The translations under genes and the position numbers were made by a program. The notes beneath the pieces were generated by a model. The model saw nothing but the letters and a program-made list of their open reading frames with translations. It was not told the origin of the DNA and did no database searches. From Apostichopus japonicus (lineage: Eukaryota; Echinodermata; Holothuroidea; Aspidochirotida; Stichopodidae), in the NCBI RefSeq assembly GCF_037975245.1, contig NC_092576.1, forward strand, positions 22,135,611-22,199,610: a DNA stretch of 64,000 bases, given 5' to 3'. Positions 12,673 to 24,895 of the stretch are shown one piece after another. Position 1 is the stretch's first letter. The number at the start of each line of letters is the position of its first letter.

Positions 12673-14167
12673 CGAAACGTTAGACTATGCACAGACAATG
12701 GCAGGGGTTATCATAATGTTGCATTTGAAGTCGAAGCTTGTACTGTGGGTCTCATCAGTTACAGTGCCATTCCGCCATAGGTTTTGATCCTTTCCGCCAT
12801 GGTAGAAAAGCTGGAAAACTATGGCCGAAAAGGTACAACTTAGGAATGGATTTTACTCAGGAAAGTATCGGTGAAACTTTCTTTGGTTCGCATGGAAGGA
12901 TATGTACACGGTCTTCATATGTGATGGTTCGCTGGATAGACTGAATTGTAGTTAAGACAAGGTTGGAGATTAGATAGTCTTTGATATACGTGTTGAATGA
13001 ATAGTTTTAATTGTAAGTCCATAGGCCCATATATATAATAGTTGGTTGAATAAATCAAATTACTTTAGGTTGATTGTTTATTAAAAAGACCAAATTTTTG
13101 GATTTTGCAGGACTAGGTACAGTAGTGTGAAGTGAAGTAATATACATTGCATATAGTGCACCCACAATAATGTGCTCTTTCCTCCATGGTGGTTACATTG
13201 TGGAATGGCACTTTTTCTATGGCAGAATGAACCGATGGCAGCATGACACGGTCCACGGTGTACTCTAGTCCTATCTATAGAGAGCTATGTAACTCTGGCC
13301 TAGTCCAAGGACTTCAACAGCATTACTTAATGATCCAATGCCAGCAGGAAGAAACAAGAGCATCAATGATGCAGTATCTCAATACTGGAAGTTTTAATTT
13401 TGATTCCTAATTTCAAATCTTTGCTCTGTCTCTACAATTATCAATATCAATCATGGTACAACAAATATATAACTTGCAATTTTGCTACTTGGCCACGAAT
13501 AGTCTCTGCAGGTTACACTTTATCCTGCTGGTCTTGCCTTTAGCGCTCATTGCCTGTTAGTCGAAAGAACGACGTTTGCAAGGTTTAGTAATGTCATAGA
13601 ATATTTAAGAACTTGTTTTTTATGTGGTATCCTTCATCTTAGGTCAGTCTGTGTTGGACTTTTTGGTCATATAGTTTGACGTCAATGACAACAGCCAAAT
13701 TAGAAGAGGCGAACAACTCGACCATATTCTTGATGCCTGCCTTGAGAGCTAGGCCTATTGACCTACTGTATGTTACTGTAGACTGTAGTGGTGACTACCA
13801 TCAAAACTGTGTCCACTTCTAGATATCAAAACAACCCACGTTTTTCCATCTCAATTTTTCGGACATGAAGATTTCATGGATTTATGACTTGGAAAAAATA
13901 ATGTAAAAGAAGATTACAAGTTTTTATATGCAAGTGATGGGTGGCCTCCTCTTCCCCTAATAGCCACCTCAGTTCCTCTCCATTTTGTTATTTTATTTTA
14001 ATTCTTTGTACATTTGATGTCAAACATTACAGGTTCAAAAGAAAGCTAAACATACTTCTTATAACCTTATACATCTTATATCCTTATAAATAAAACATAA
14101 CCTTATACAATTTTTATAGTCTTATCAAAGTTGTGATGCTATGGCCGGCTCCTCTTTTATACGAACC
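12673..14167. other. Intron sequence, nothing recognised
   Basis: No exon seen. The words AGTGCCATTCCGCCATAG (12763) and GGAATGGCACTTTTTCTATGG (13201) are loosely inverted relative to each other and might be remains of a small foldback element. The evidence is too weak for a separate entry. Confidence 0.3.
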
Positions 14168-14500
14168 CATCAAACAAACTTACCCTGGTCCTTCCTAGGA
14201 AAAGCTGTCTGAACACCAGTACAATGCTAATGTGGCTATCACTGAAAGCCTAATAGGCCTAGGGGCCTAGGCCTATATATATATATATTTTTAAATGCAC
14301 TAGGCCTACAGTAAGTAGCCTTCAGAAATACAAGAATGTGTATACGTAATTATACAAAATACATGAAGGGCAATCAAACAAACTTATCATGGCCCTTGCT
14401 CTGAAAAGCTACCTGAACACCAGTACTATCCTTAAATGGATGTTACAAAAACGAAGGCCTAATATAAATTAAATGCACTACGTAGAATTCAGCAGTACAG
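14168..14500. repeat. Diverged direct duplication, offset about 204 bp
   Basis: CAAACAAACTTA..TGG-CC-T..AAAAGCT-CTGAACACCAGTAC at 14171 recurs at 14375. Both copies continue into GCCTAATA and AAATGCACTA. Two units of an old tandem duplication; no function is visible. Confidence 0.65.
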
Positions 14501-15239
14501 AATGTAATTAGCATGCAATACACTAACACCTCGCGTACCTAACTACAGAACAGAAAATTGTTCGCGAGGGTAGCCATTTTCGTATATCTAACATGTAGCT
14601 GTTATGAGTCATAGCCAATCTGCTACAAAACAGACTTGGGGGCGGGGCTTAATCATCAAAAACGGACCTTTTTAATAAAAGGAGGGGCGGCAGCTCAGTG
14701 TTGTTTTAAGAAAGAAAAATCATTTAAACATCAAATAAAGCAAATAAAAGCCATTAAATGTCATATACATGTAGTAAAATACTTATTAATACCTACCTGT
14801 AAACAACAATGAAAGTTTAAAATTTTAATAAACTATATAATACATAGGACCCTTTCTTAGACAATACCACTGTTGAAAGACAGTTCTATTCTATTCTCTT
14901 TCATAAAACATAAGTTTTGGAGCGTGTGCAAAACAGGTCTGCCAAAGTGTGTTTTCAGTCCAAATTGGCCCGATTTGGACATAAATCGGTGAAAAAGTCA
15001 CAGAATGAGATACAATTCTGGAATAAAAAATAGTAACTTTTTTTGGTCTATATGATATATTCTTGCTCTGGAAATTCCAGAGAAAAAGAACTTTGTTTGA
15101 AGACGCTGAAAAATTTTTAAGAGAAGAGAAAGTCCCACTTACTGTTACAATATCTCTATACATGTAATGTATTGAGATAAAAACATGACATCAGGGACAG
15201 CGATTTGTTTGAAATATTGAGGGGGGGGGGGACATTTGC

Positions 15240-15615
15240 TGCGATGCAGGTGCGTAGCAACTTTCATCCCCAAATTGTTCGTGCGCTTCGTGATTTATGT
15301 ATCCATAACCTTTATCAAGATTGTCACCAGTCACACGTCATGTTCGACCTAATCGCATCTCCTGTGAATCATTGCTTTTGTAGCTAATACTACGTAAGGG
15401 CCCACAATACCCGTCACCCCCACTTTTTCAAGGGTTTAAGCCCATTATTTGTTCAGAATTTGAATAATAAATTCACTTCAAAACATACCCAATATGTTGC
15501 ACAAAATTAATGTATGGACAACTAATATAGAAAAACCCCCTTCAACCCCTAACAGACCGGTCAAAATTGCATGAGTAGAGGGAAGTATGATGAATGTTGG
15601 TCAGGGAATTTCCTC
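15240..15615. repeat. Dispersed repeat, inverted copy also at 44.78-45.06 kb
   Basis: The segment TCAAAACATACCCAATATGTTGCACAAAAT..ATGGACAACTAATATAGAAAAACC, with CTAACAGACCGGTCAAAATTGCA just after it, reappears reverse-complemented at about 44780-45060, including the AGATTGTCACCAGTCACAC..TGTTCGAC part. Two copies in one window point to an abundant transposon-derived family. A 60-codon frame (15205-15387) overlaps it and is not believed to be a gene. Confidence 0.7.
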
Positions 15616-15628
15616 TTGAAGTATCATA

Positions 15629-16526
15629 TTTAATCAAGGTTGGGGCGAAATGACCAGGCTGATTGGGCGAAATGACCAGGCTGGTTGGGCGAAATGACCA
15701 GGCTGCTTGGGCGAAATGACCAGGCTGGTTGGGCGAAATGACCAGGCTGGTTGGGCGAAATGGTAAGGTTGGGGAAATGACAGTTGGGCGAAATGGTTGT
15801 TGGGCGAAGTGTCCTGCTTCCATTCATACATGTAAAACAAGTACGTTTTATTTTATAGATTTATATATATACCTTCATGGAATTGCGCTAACTGATAGCC
15901 CACTAATTATTGGTAAAGTAGAACCAGTTTAGATTTGTAAGGAAATTAAGGAAACTGAACAATTTATTTAATGAGGTGTCAGCCGGAAGCAATAGGACTT
16001 TGCAAAGCATGGCAAAAAAATTGTTTAAAACAAAGAGAAAATTGCTTTGACAGAGAGCTTTCAGTGCTTCTACCTTCATTTACTTTAAAATGACAACAAC
16101 AACAATTGTTGCACCAGTATCACACCGGACCCTTTGGTTTGACTGTAGGCTTATTGCTTCAAATAACACGTTTGACTCATTTTGCTCCAAGCGACTATGA
16201 AATGCACATTTACACATTTGACCTTCGCCTATAATGCATATGGTATGTCCAGTTCACAAACACAGGCTATGTGTACTAAAATCTCCATTTTCTTGTCCGC
16301 GAAAACATCAGAGCAAACAACCGTGAAGATTTTTTCGTGATCTTTTATTGGCTGCCAACACAGCTATAAAAGACAGGCTAATGCAATTTATTCTTTTTCT
16401 ACAACTGAAACTGATAAAAATGGAAGCAGGTCATTTCGCCCAACAACCATTTCGCCCAACTGCCATTTCGCCCAACCTTACCATTTCGCCCAACCAGCCT
16501 GGTCATTTCGCCCTACCTTGATTAAA
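15629..16526. mobile_element. Foldback/MITE-like element with repeat-array arms, TA-flanked
   Basis: The left end TTTAATCAAGGTTGGGGCGA is matched by the inverted right end ending CCTTGATTAAA at 16526. TA dinucleotides flank both sides. Each arm is an array of the motif GGGCGAAATGACCAGGCTGGTT: about seven or eight units on the left (15645-15815) and about five, inverted, on the right (16430-16515). The arms share an inner boundary too (TGCTTCCATT on the left and AATGGAAGCAGG on the right). The middle, about 16.0-16.4 kb, encodes nothing. The TA flank fits a Tc1/mariner-like target duplication but is only two bases. Frames at 15542-15840 are translations of the array. Confidence 0.7.
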
Positions 16527-16543
16527 TATTATACTTAAAAAGG

Positions 16544-16950
16544 AAACGTTCGGGAATTGTTAACATTACAGGATTCGAACCGAATATCAAGGAAACTTGA
16601 GGATGGATCAGTGTTTTAGGGGTTAGGTTTAATAGTAAACGTTCGAATATTGAGGAATATTAAGGAAACGTGAGGTCCTTTAGTTTGTATAACTTTAGTA
16701 AGAAAACGTTCGGGAATTGTTAACGATATCGAACGGACATCACTTTATTTACCTACCAATAATATAACCCAAAATAAATCAAATTGAACTAGTGAAATAG
16801 AAATGGTGATATTATTCCACACCGATTTCCCTTTGTTTGTATAAAAATATAACTTCGATTGTAAGCGTAACCGCCTAAAGTAGTGTAATACTACAACCCA
16901 ACATAAATCAAATTGAACTAGTGAAATAGAAATGGTGATATTATTCTGAT
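16544..16950. repeat. Two short direct duplications beside the foldback element
   Basis: AAACGTTCGGGAATTGTTAAC occurs at 16544 and again at 16704. ATAAATCAAATTGAACTAGT and the following 25 bases (through GGTGATATTATTC) occur at 16774 and 16903. Offsets are about 160 and 129 bp. They suggest repeated local duplication at this site. Confidence 0.8.
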
Positions 16951-16969
16951 TGAATATTAGTAAAAAGAG

Positions 16970-17105
16970 GTTGGGCGAAATTACAAGGCCGGTTGGGCGA
17001 AATGACTATGCTGGTTGGGCGAAATGATCAGGCTGGTTGGACGAAATGACCAGGCTGGTTGGGCGAAATGGCAGTTGGGCGAAATGGTCGTTGGGCGAAG
17101 TGACC
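16970..17105. repeat. Third array of the GGGCGAAATGACCAGG motif
   Basis: About six units of the same 22-24 bp motif as the neighbouring foldback element, in the same orientation as its left arm, ending TTGGGCGAAGTGACCAGC. No inverted partner is found downstream, so it is a separate or truncated copy. Confidence 0.85.
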
Positions 17106-19549
17106 AGCAAGCATAAAAATAAAGTTTTCAAAAAAGTTTGGCACAAACTAGTAGACTGAAAGAAAGCGATTAATCTTTTTCATTCTAGTTCGTTAACACA
17201 CCATTAATACTGTAATTGCTCCATTCCTTTCCTAGACTGGTACAAACTGGAGAAGACAAAAAAGAGAAATTAAGAGAGGCTACCAAGTAACACAGTTTTG
17301 CAGTAATAGAAGGATGTCTTTGGCTTGGATCATGCACAGCAAGAATGTGATTGTAGCTGTTTATGAGAAACAATAACATTTTTTTGCATTTCAATTCATC
17401 TCTCTGTCCACAATTGATAGGACCTGCTTTACAACTTCAATGGAAACTTGCAAAGAGATGACCTGTGATGAAGAGACATGTAGAATTGCTCAGGATTTTA
17501 TGTCAAAAGTCATTTAGGGGTCGGTTTAGTTAATTGCTTGGAAACGTATAATTATGGTCATTCAGGGGGGAGTTTCGGAAATTTCATGTTCAATGACACT
17601 TCGGTCTATTCTTTGACTATTTAAACTGTTAGTTCACAATCTTTTCAAATTAATCTTTCCTTTAATTATAATAAGCTAAAATTACCACTTTCTATTGGAG
17701 TTTCCTGTAGGTCTTTACTCTCCTATTGTTCTCAGACATTTTTAAGGAACACACAAGATGACTGAATGTCCCAGTGAGGAAAATATTTTATTATGGTTGT
17801 AATAAAAACAGTTAAGAATTCTGACCAAAAGTGACCATATTTGAATATCTAGCATATTTTGGGCTAATACAGCACACCTCCTTTAACGCATGGGGGGTTG
17901 GGCACACACTTAGGATTTGGGGAACTTATCTTGTTAGGGCTGGTTTATAAAGGTTAGGGACAACTTCTCTATTAGGAAGTTGATTTAGATCAATAGAGAA
18001 CAAAATTTGAAATTGATAATTTTATAAAAATTGCAAATTATATGCAAATTATAATATGCAAATTGATATTCAAATTGTATGATACAGGTTCTTCTGGGGT
18101 TGCTCTTTCAGATGATACCTTATTTTTTGAAATCGGTTGAGGATTGACAGAGTTATGACTGATTTCATTTAGTACAAATGTTGTTTACTTTGTTTACTTT
18201 CTACAATTACAGCCTAAAGTTGGCATAACGTTAGGCCTATCCTAGCCATTTTTGTAAAAAACGCTGTTGAACTTACAATTTCTGGGTCCTCAAAGGACCG
18301 AACCTTGATAAACTGGTTCTACCAGAAGGTCCTGGACCTTATCATGGTATCTGACCAATCGTCCCACATCTTTAGGGCCTATTGGGCCGTAACTTGGGAC
18401 GCTGTGTGCAGCCCAGCCCTATTTGAAAGTGAACGTCCATTGAGCTGTACAGTAAATACTCAGTGTCACAGAATTGCGCAAGATCGGCGGTTGCTATCAA
18501 CTTACAAAGGAATGCGAGGGCGCTATGCCATAACTATCAATTACAAATGTTGCAATGGCCTAAATATCTCAAATAAGAAAAAAATTCCACGTACGTAGGT
18601 TGAAGCGTTCGGGAACGAGATTTTTTTCAAAAATGAACGGATTTGGACGATTTTGGTGTCAAATTACAGGAAATTTCAAGGTCATTTGCATTTTTCAGAG
18701 CTCTCTATAGATGTATTCCTGAAATGCTCAGAATATGTTCAAAACATGTTAGGGTTTATACCAAATATAATGGAGGGGTTTGTTCAACTCTTATTTTCTG
18801 TCACGATTTTTATGAAGCGAACATCGATTTTTAGCCAAATTACGTCATTTTCAGATTGACCTTTGAGCCCCACCCACTAAAAATATTTCACAATTACCCC
18901 CCTTGTATTTGTTTTATACACAAACGTATGGTCTTAGCTACATTTCAATACCTTAATGAATGTTGTAGGATGTAAGGTGGCTGAGTACTATTTTTTTTTT
19001 AAATTCAATGATTATTTGGGTCGATATCGACCCACCAATAACTAGGAAAGAAGCTTCTTGACACAGGGCTGAATTTTGTTGTAACAAAGGTTATTGAGAG
19101 AGAGGTTTTGATCAACTTTTTTTAAGAGACAGGTCCATTTCTTGTTCTGTAGTGAAAACTGTTCAAGTGATTTTCAAGTTGTATCCTTGTGCACAAGTGC
19201 TGATCAAGGTCTTGGTATCCCTGTTACATTTAACAGTTAATGTCGAGCAATTAGAGCTTCAACATGTGACGATGGTTATATTTTGTAAATATGTCCTCAA
19301 AATTTGATTTCAGTATTGCATTTCCTATAGAAATTCATCATATACATATTTAAGGAATTAATTAAACTATATTGCGAAAGTTCATTTAGTACTCAAAAGT
19401 AATGGAGATGCAAATAAAGTTAGCTATCAGTAGCATTGATGATGTTGTTTTATAATTTATGTTTGCTTTTTCTCAATTTGAATGCTTTGCAACTTAAATG
19501 GAGAATAAGGTGGCATACCCAATAAAATTATCAACGAGAGGGGTGATTT
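17106..19549. other. Intron sequence with a dispersed repeat
   Basis: No exon seen. GACCATATTTGAATATCT at 17831, with flanking bases, is repeated at about 46249, so it belongs to an interspersed family. A 97-codon frame at 18305-18598 lies in GC-richer DNA with no recognisable domain, probably transposon residue. Confidence 0.4.
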
Positions 19550-20080
19550 AACCAGGGTTGAGGTGTAATTATTTATTATTAACCAGGATAATGGTGACAT
19601 CAACCAGGAAATGTTGTTTAATTTAACCAGAAAGGGGTGGAACATTCTGTGAATTTAACCAGGATAGTGTGAGCACCAACCAGGAAAAGTGGTTAATTTG
19701 ACCAGGAAGGAGGTGGAACATTTTATGATATTAACCAGGATAGTTTTAGCAACAACCAGGAAATATTGGTTGATTCAACCAGAAAGGGGTGTAATACTTT
19801 TGATATTTAACCAGGATAGTAGTCACATCAACCAGGAAATGTTGGTTAGTTTAACCAGGAATGTAGTGAATACCCATTGATATTTACCAGGATAGTGGTA
19901 AACTCTCACCAGAAAATTTAACCAGGATTTCCTGGTTTTTCCTACCAGGATTTTGTTAACATATCATTCACCAGGATACGTGGTGAAAACAACCAGGATA
20001 TGGAAGGTGGCTTGTAAACGCAACTTCTGGTGAAAATGTCACCAGGTTCCTGGTGAAATTACACCAGGGTGTTTTTAGAG
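19550..20080. repeat. ACCAGG-rich minisatellite
   Basis: Degenerate tandem units of roughly 90-100 bp contain TTTAACCAGGATAGT, CAACCAGGAAATGTTGGTT and AACCAGAAAGGGGTG. The last part (19970-20080) switches to CACCAGG/CCTGGTG words in both orientations and ends CACCAGGGTGTTTTTAGAGT, which looks like a transposon terminus. Its inverted partner was not found. Confidence 0.75.
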
Positions 20081-20458
20081 TGTACAATAACACATTTAAA
20101 TTCCAGTCCATCGACTGTACATTCATTCATACCGTGTTCGAACCTACAAACCATCCATTTGCTTTTATTTTAATCTCGTAACTTAATTGCAAATTAATGA
20201 GAAATACAGACAACAGTTACATTTGACTTATTTAGTGCCCTGTTTGAAACTAATCGGAAATTGTTTTAGTAATGTATGGGGATATACTTTTATTTTAATC
20301 CCCTCCCCCACCCCCTCCCCCAAAATATAAACAAGAAAAGAAGGGAAAGTAACTTCATAATAGGTGAAATATTTGATCGTTACGAGTTGCAAAATGTTCA
20401 TTATATACTACATTAATACATACTAAATGATGAGATAACCAATGCCTAAACCAACTTT

Positions 20459-20511
20459 CTGTATACTGGACCAGTCTCGAATGCGATTCGAGACTGGTCG
20501 AGCGTATACAG
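20459..20511. repeat. Perfect-stemmed hairpin
   Basis: CTGTATAC, then ACCAGTCTCGAAT, then a two-base centre, then the reverse complements ATTCGAGACTGGT and GTATACAG. The two stems are separated by a small internal loop. Probably a tiny foldback element; no protein is involved. Confidence 0.85.
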
Positions 20512-20678
20512 AGGAGAATTGCTTCAGGATCGAAATGTTAGACAAACACTGGTTTGTTGCAGTGGCAATCATGAAGTCATAATTAAAAGAAACGAAGACA
20601 TGGTATAACGCTGCCATGAGTACATGCAAATATGTTTGTGGGCAAAGAAATGTTTCAAATTGCAAAAGAATACTGTAC

Positions 20679-20679
<1 letters not shown>

Positions 20680-20727
<48 letters not shown>

Positions 20728-20729
20728 GC
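20680..20729. repeat. (TA)n microsatellite
   Basis: Alternating TA interrupted twice by TG (ATATGTATAT). It gives rise to Tyr/Ile-rich spurious frames. Confidence 0.95.
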
Positions 20730-21589
20730 CTACTTGCAGTTAGTTACAGCAGTAGTACTGTATATGTTTTCACACACACCGAGTGTCATATACACACTGT
20801 ACATACTTCTTAATTCATCCAGCTAAATCCAGCTAAATCCAGCTAAATACTTTGAGTAACATGAATGACTTAGGGATTAATTTTGAGCTTAATTTTGAGC
20901 TAGAGTCATTGTCAACAACCTTATCGAGGTGCTTCAAAGAAGAACCGAGGCGTAAAGCGTCCAATGTTGACACTATAACAGAAGAAACCTTGTCGCTAAG
21001 CCTAGCAATAACGTAAGCACTAGGCCTACTACTTCTGCTAGCAGTAACGACATGACTGACCAGGGACTAGGCCTAGCGATCTTTCAGACTCGCAATAACA
21101 CTGCGGTCCAAACCTGTCAAACAATCATACAATGGGGCTTGGAACCTCTTCAAAAACTGCTCATTCTCAGGCCCAGTAAACGTTTATTTGAACGGTTCAT
21201 CTACCGACCAGGGATAGACGAGTTATATTCAAAAGAAGGTTAGCAACAGGCAACGTTGCATAACTATTGTAGCGTTTACGGACTTTCCAGAACACACACA
21301 ACTAAGCATCTGTTTATTGCGCAATTTGACCTGGTCGGTAAAAAAAAAGTTTCAAAATGTTATCTTTAGAAATTTGTTCATTTGTTTTTATTTAATTGTT
21401 TTTTCCCTCCATATTTAAGACCAAACGATACTGCTTCGTTCGTATTTTTTCACTCTTAATGTTCGTCGGAAGAAAATGCTGTTTTACATGAGGTGACTAT
21501 TACGTCATTCAGGAAAAAGATCAAGAGAGGCATAGCAAAATTAGCGAAAAAATGCCGTTTTCTTATATTTGTGATGGTCATTTATGAAT

Positions 21590-21757
21590 GGGGATAAAAA
21601 CGAGGGTACCCGGTCTTAAATTTGATTTGAGACCTCTGATGACGTCATCGAGAAGGGCGGCGGACCTCGGCTATCGCCTCGGTCCGCTCAGACTCCTCGA
21701 TGACGTCATGATCGATCTCAAATCAAGTTTAAGCTGGTTCCCCTCGTATTTATCCCC
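21590..21757. repeat. 168-bp imperfect palindrome (foldback element)
   Basis: The left arm GGGGATAAAAACGAGGG..TTTGATTTGAGA..TGATGACGTCATCGAG pairs with the right arm CTCGATGACGTCATGA..TCTCAAATCAA..CCCCTCGTATTTATCCCC. The central loop region CGGCGGACCTCGGCTATCGCC is GC-rich. Each arm contains the palindrome TGACGTCA. No coding content. Confidence 0.85.
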
Positions 21758-22409
21758 TAATTAATACATACTAAATGATGAGATAACGCTGTGTGAATTC
21801 GATGGACATAGAAATTACATAACATGTGATTAAAAGAAAGTGAATACGCACAATCAACCCACATTCACATTCAGATAGCAAAAAAATGGTGTCCCACGAG
21901 AATAAAAGTAATACATTTAAGGACGTGGATCGACTTACGTCATGATATGATGCGGTCTGTACGGATATGATGGTTAAACATTGTTTGAAATAGTGATCAT
22001 TTTCTTCGATAACAACCTTTCCGGAACAAAGTTGACGCAGAGATTCCTTGTCTTTAAGCTGGTAACGTAATGAATCAATACATTTATAAGTACTGTAATG
22101 TCAGTGTTGAAATAAAGAAAAAGGGTTAATGAGAAATAGGGTCATCATGTAGAAATGAACGCTTAAATTGTTTACTACAATTATAAATACCACGGACAAT
22201 ACATAACATGAACTTTTAATTTCTATTAAAATGTTAATATTAAGTTTAAATACTATCAGCTACTAACTCCCATAGATGGAAGCTATGGTAGCATAGGAAA
22301 AGAAATAAATACAAGCCAGAAAAAGAAGTATTGCCAATAACCAACTATTTATCAAGAATAACAATGATAGTATTTATAAATATGACAACTGGTTTCTGCG
22401 TACACTTAC

Positions 22410-22446
22410 CTCCCACTGGCCAGATTGAACATTTAGTAGAACTTCA
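22410..22446 (-). CDS. NLR gene, exon 5: 37-nt linker exon
   Basis: This exon fits exactly between its neighbours: it takes the phase-2 codon left by exon 4, adds twelve codons (EVLLNVQSGQWE) and ends in phase 0 at GGGAG/GTAAGT. The next LRR exon begins in phase 0. The proposed acceptor is GTTTATTTGGCAG/T. Other AG dinucleotides upstream (GGAG/T at the same phase, or ATGTAG in another phase) are possible, so the 5' edge is uncertain by up to 22 bases. Short linker exons joining LRR exons are in keeping with modular NLR gene structure. Residues 691-702 of the modelled protein. Confidence 0.5.
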
Positions 22447-24538
22447 CTGCCAAATAAACTCCAACAGACTACATGGAAAAGAATGTACATAGTCTATCAG
22501 TGCTCATAGACATATTTGTTATTGTTCATGATCAACTAAGTAAATGTTTAATGGATGAGTCGTTTTCCGCACAATTCTCTCTCTTTGGAGTTAATCCGCT
22601 TACCACTTCTGTCAACCGATACACTTTATTTTTAGAATGTTTAAGACGTTGATATGTTCACAACTCTAACTTTAATAATTGCAATAATTGCCTGTAATCT
22701 GCAACATTTTTAGAATGTGTTTATGACGGTAAGCTTGATCGTTATTTACTTAATATTAAAACTTTACTGCAAACAAATACAGTTAATTTAAGATCGACCC
22801 AACACATTGCCTTGATGCATTTAGGAATAAATTGATATTTTTCTAGGTATCACATATATCTAGAAGTCCACACACTGTCAATAGGTCAAACCACAGTCGT
22901 ATGGACTTTTGGATGATAGGCAATGGAAGTCAAAATAATCCACACTGTTACATGGAAATCCATGTCAGTCTATTGTTACTAACTCGAGATATGCCTATAT
23001 ATTTCATTAAATGTAACCTATGTAGACTGAATGAGTCTTCATGCATTATATTAAAGTATCTGCTCAAATGAGTGCTCTGTAAAATGGTCTTCGAAAGCTA
23101 ACTAAGGCTATCATAATCTTCTTGATAATAAGTCCTTAAAATCTGATACACGTGATTAGCTTGAAATTAGAAATAAAGTCATTCACTACATTATTGTCAG
23201 ATTTACAAAGTATCACAGAATTAAATAAAAAGAAAAGGAACACATGCATTTACTATATACAGAATGCTATAATGACGTATTTTGAACACGTACAACAGGT
23301 TGAACAATTTTGGAAATCTAACAACTCTAGCCACCAGAAAGATATATTGGTGTTTGATTGTAAAATAGTGCAAATATTCTGAAGCAAGTTTATAAATAAA
23401 CGTTACGTCGAATTAAACTTATAGGAAAATTGTTCTTTTTGGGGAAGAAATCTCCTTAATATGCTCATCATGATGAAATCAAATTATCAAAGGTAGATGG
23501 ATAAGTGTACTTGTTTAATATCCATCACAGAATGGGAAAGAATAACTAAATATTATGATTCACTTCCTTATAAACTGCTTTAGAAACAATGCTGATTTAC
23601 CTTTAATGTCCCTTGACCTCATGTCTAAAGGAAGTGACTCCAATGAGAAGGAGAGAGGCAACGTGCAACCGGCAAACCTTTTGAGTAGAAATCAGGTTAT
23701 GAGTTTAGCTATCGAACAGAAGAACAATAAGTGTTTCATTTTATAAAGACACCATTAACCTTCCAACTACTTGGGAATCCCCGGAGACTCCGTTGGGTAA
23801 GTCACAAGTATTGCACTAGCCCATTTGAATAGAATATGCGTCACTTGACTGTTATGAAGAATGGTGTATGTTATATTAAGGGATTATATATTATGTAAAC
23901 ATTATACTTCTGACGAGCGGGTGCCCTTACATGTTATTGTTAATTTTTTTTCCTGTGTAACCCGCTTACGCGCGTTAAACACACAGAAACACCTTTTTCT
24001 GTCTATATTGTAAGCCACATGCACGTTGACCTACATAATAACGACGATAAACTTCCCAACCAGGGAAAAAATAAAACTATAACTGTTCTTCATGTGATAA
24101 TATACTAGACATCTATGATAATAAAAGGTATAACTAATAAAAACACATATTGCGATGATCCTGTGCATCTATGCAGCTGCATCTTTTCATTTTAATAAAA
24201 CGCATGTTCAAATACTAAACCGAACAATGCTACCATATTTAATGGAAAGCTGATGTGAGTATTTCGGTTGAGTCGTGTACGAAAGTTATCAACAACTTCC
24301 GTTCAAACTTTTAGTAGATTCTAGTGAGGATGCTGCTGTTGGAGTATTATTTCAAGAGAGTGACTAAGATCATAAAAACCCAGTTTGTTTCTGGTTCAAA
24401 GAAATTCAACAAACATGAAACAATAACTCTACTTGTTGAATATGAAGAGTGTAGACTTAAATGTAGTCAAGTAACTGATTACTGTGTACAATGATTATAT
24501 TGGATTAACATTCATCAATGTTGAAATGGAGTTTATAT

Positions 24539-24540
<2 letters not shown>
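22447..24540. other. Intron sequence, nothing recognised
   Basis: AT-rich. Frames of 63-76 codons on the plus strand (23152-23746) have no domain. A short CCTTTAG/..AAAG/GTAAAT pair near 23.6 kb on the minus strand resembles splice sites but would introduce a stop. Confidence 0.4.
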
Positions 24541-24572
<32 letters not shown>

Positions 24573-24656
24573 TAGATATATATATATATATTTATAAATA
24601 TATATATATATATATATATATTTATAAATATGCGTGTGTGTATGTATATATTCAGC
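24541..24656. repeat. Compound AC/TA microsatellite
   Basis: (AC)n then (AT)n, with two ATTTATAAAT interruptions, then GTGTGTGT. Overlapping Tyr/Ile frames on both strands are artefacts. Confidence 0.95.
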
Positions 24657-24895
24657 GACTAATTGGACACGCTGATTGTTGTTGGCCAGCATCAGTTTGA
24701 AAAGAAGTAATATTCGTCGAAACTCGTCTCGCAAGGATCTCACCTCTTTTCAAATCTCTTCATTGATTATTTGTATACTCTTTTTCTGTTGCTATTCCGT
24801 AACACTTATTAAATACATATACAATGTTTAGAGTTCTAAGACGTTACGTATATAAATCAAACGAACATTCTAAAGTTAACCAAAGTTATACTCAC

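Larger units (their letters stand above)
20412..21787. repeat. 28-bp direct repeats 1.35 kb apart
   Basis: ATTAATACATACTAAATGATG and the following GAGATAAC occur perfectly at 20412-20439 and 21760-21787. They bracket two hairpin structures and a TA microsatellite. They could be the ends of a segmental duplication or insertion. They are too long for a usual target-site duplication and too short to be LTRs. Confidence 0.85.

Noticed and set aside
15542-15840. Proline/histidine-rich minus-strand frames (HFAQPAWSFRPTSLV)
   Set aside because: All three frames across the array are open because the unit is short and lacks stops; array artefact.
21636-21660. Hammerhead ribozyme core (CTGATGA) in the palindrome
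   Set aside because: The CTGATGA is followed by a palindromic CGTCATCGAG with no GAAAC box, so the catalytic core is incomplete.
23600-23665. Extra NLR exon between exons 4 and 5
   Set aside because: Splice-like signals exist on the minus strand but joining it puts a stop in frame.
24495-24743. Tyr/Ile-rich frames on both strands
   Set aside because: Translations of the AC/TA microsatellite.
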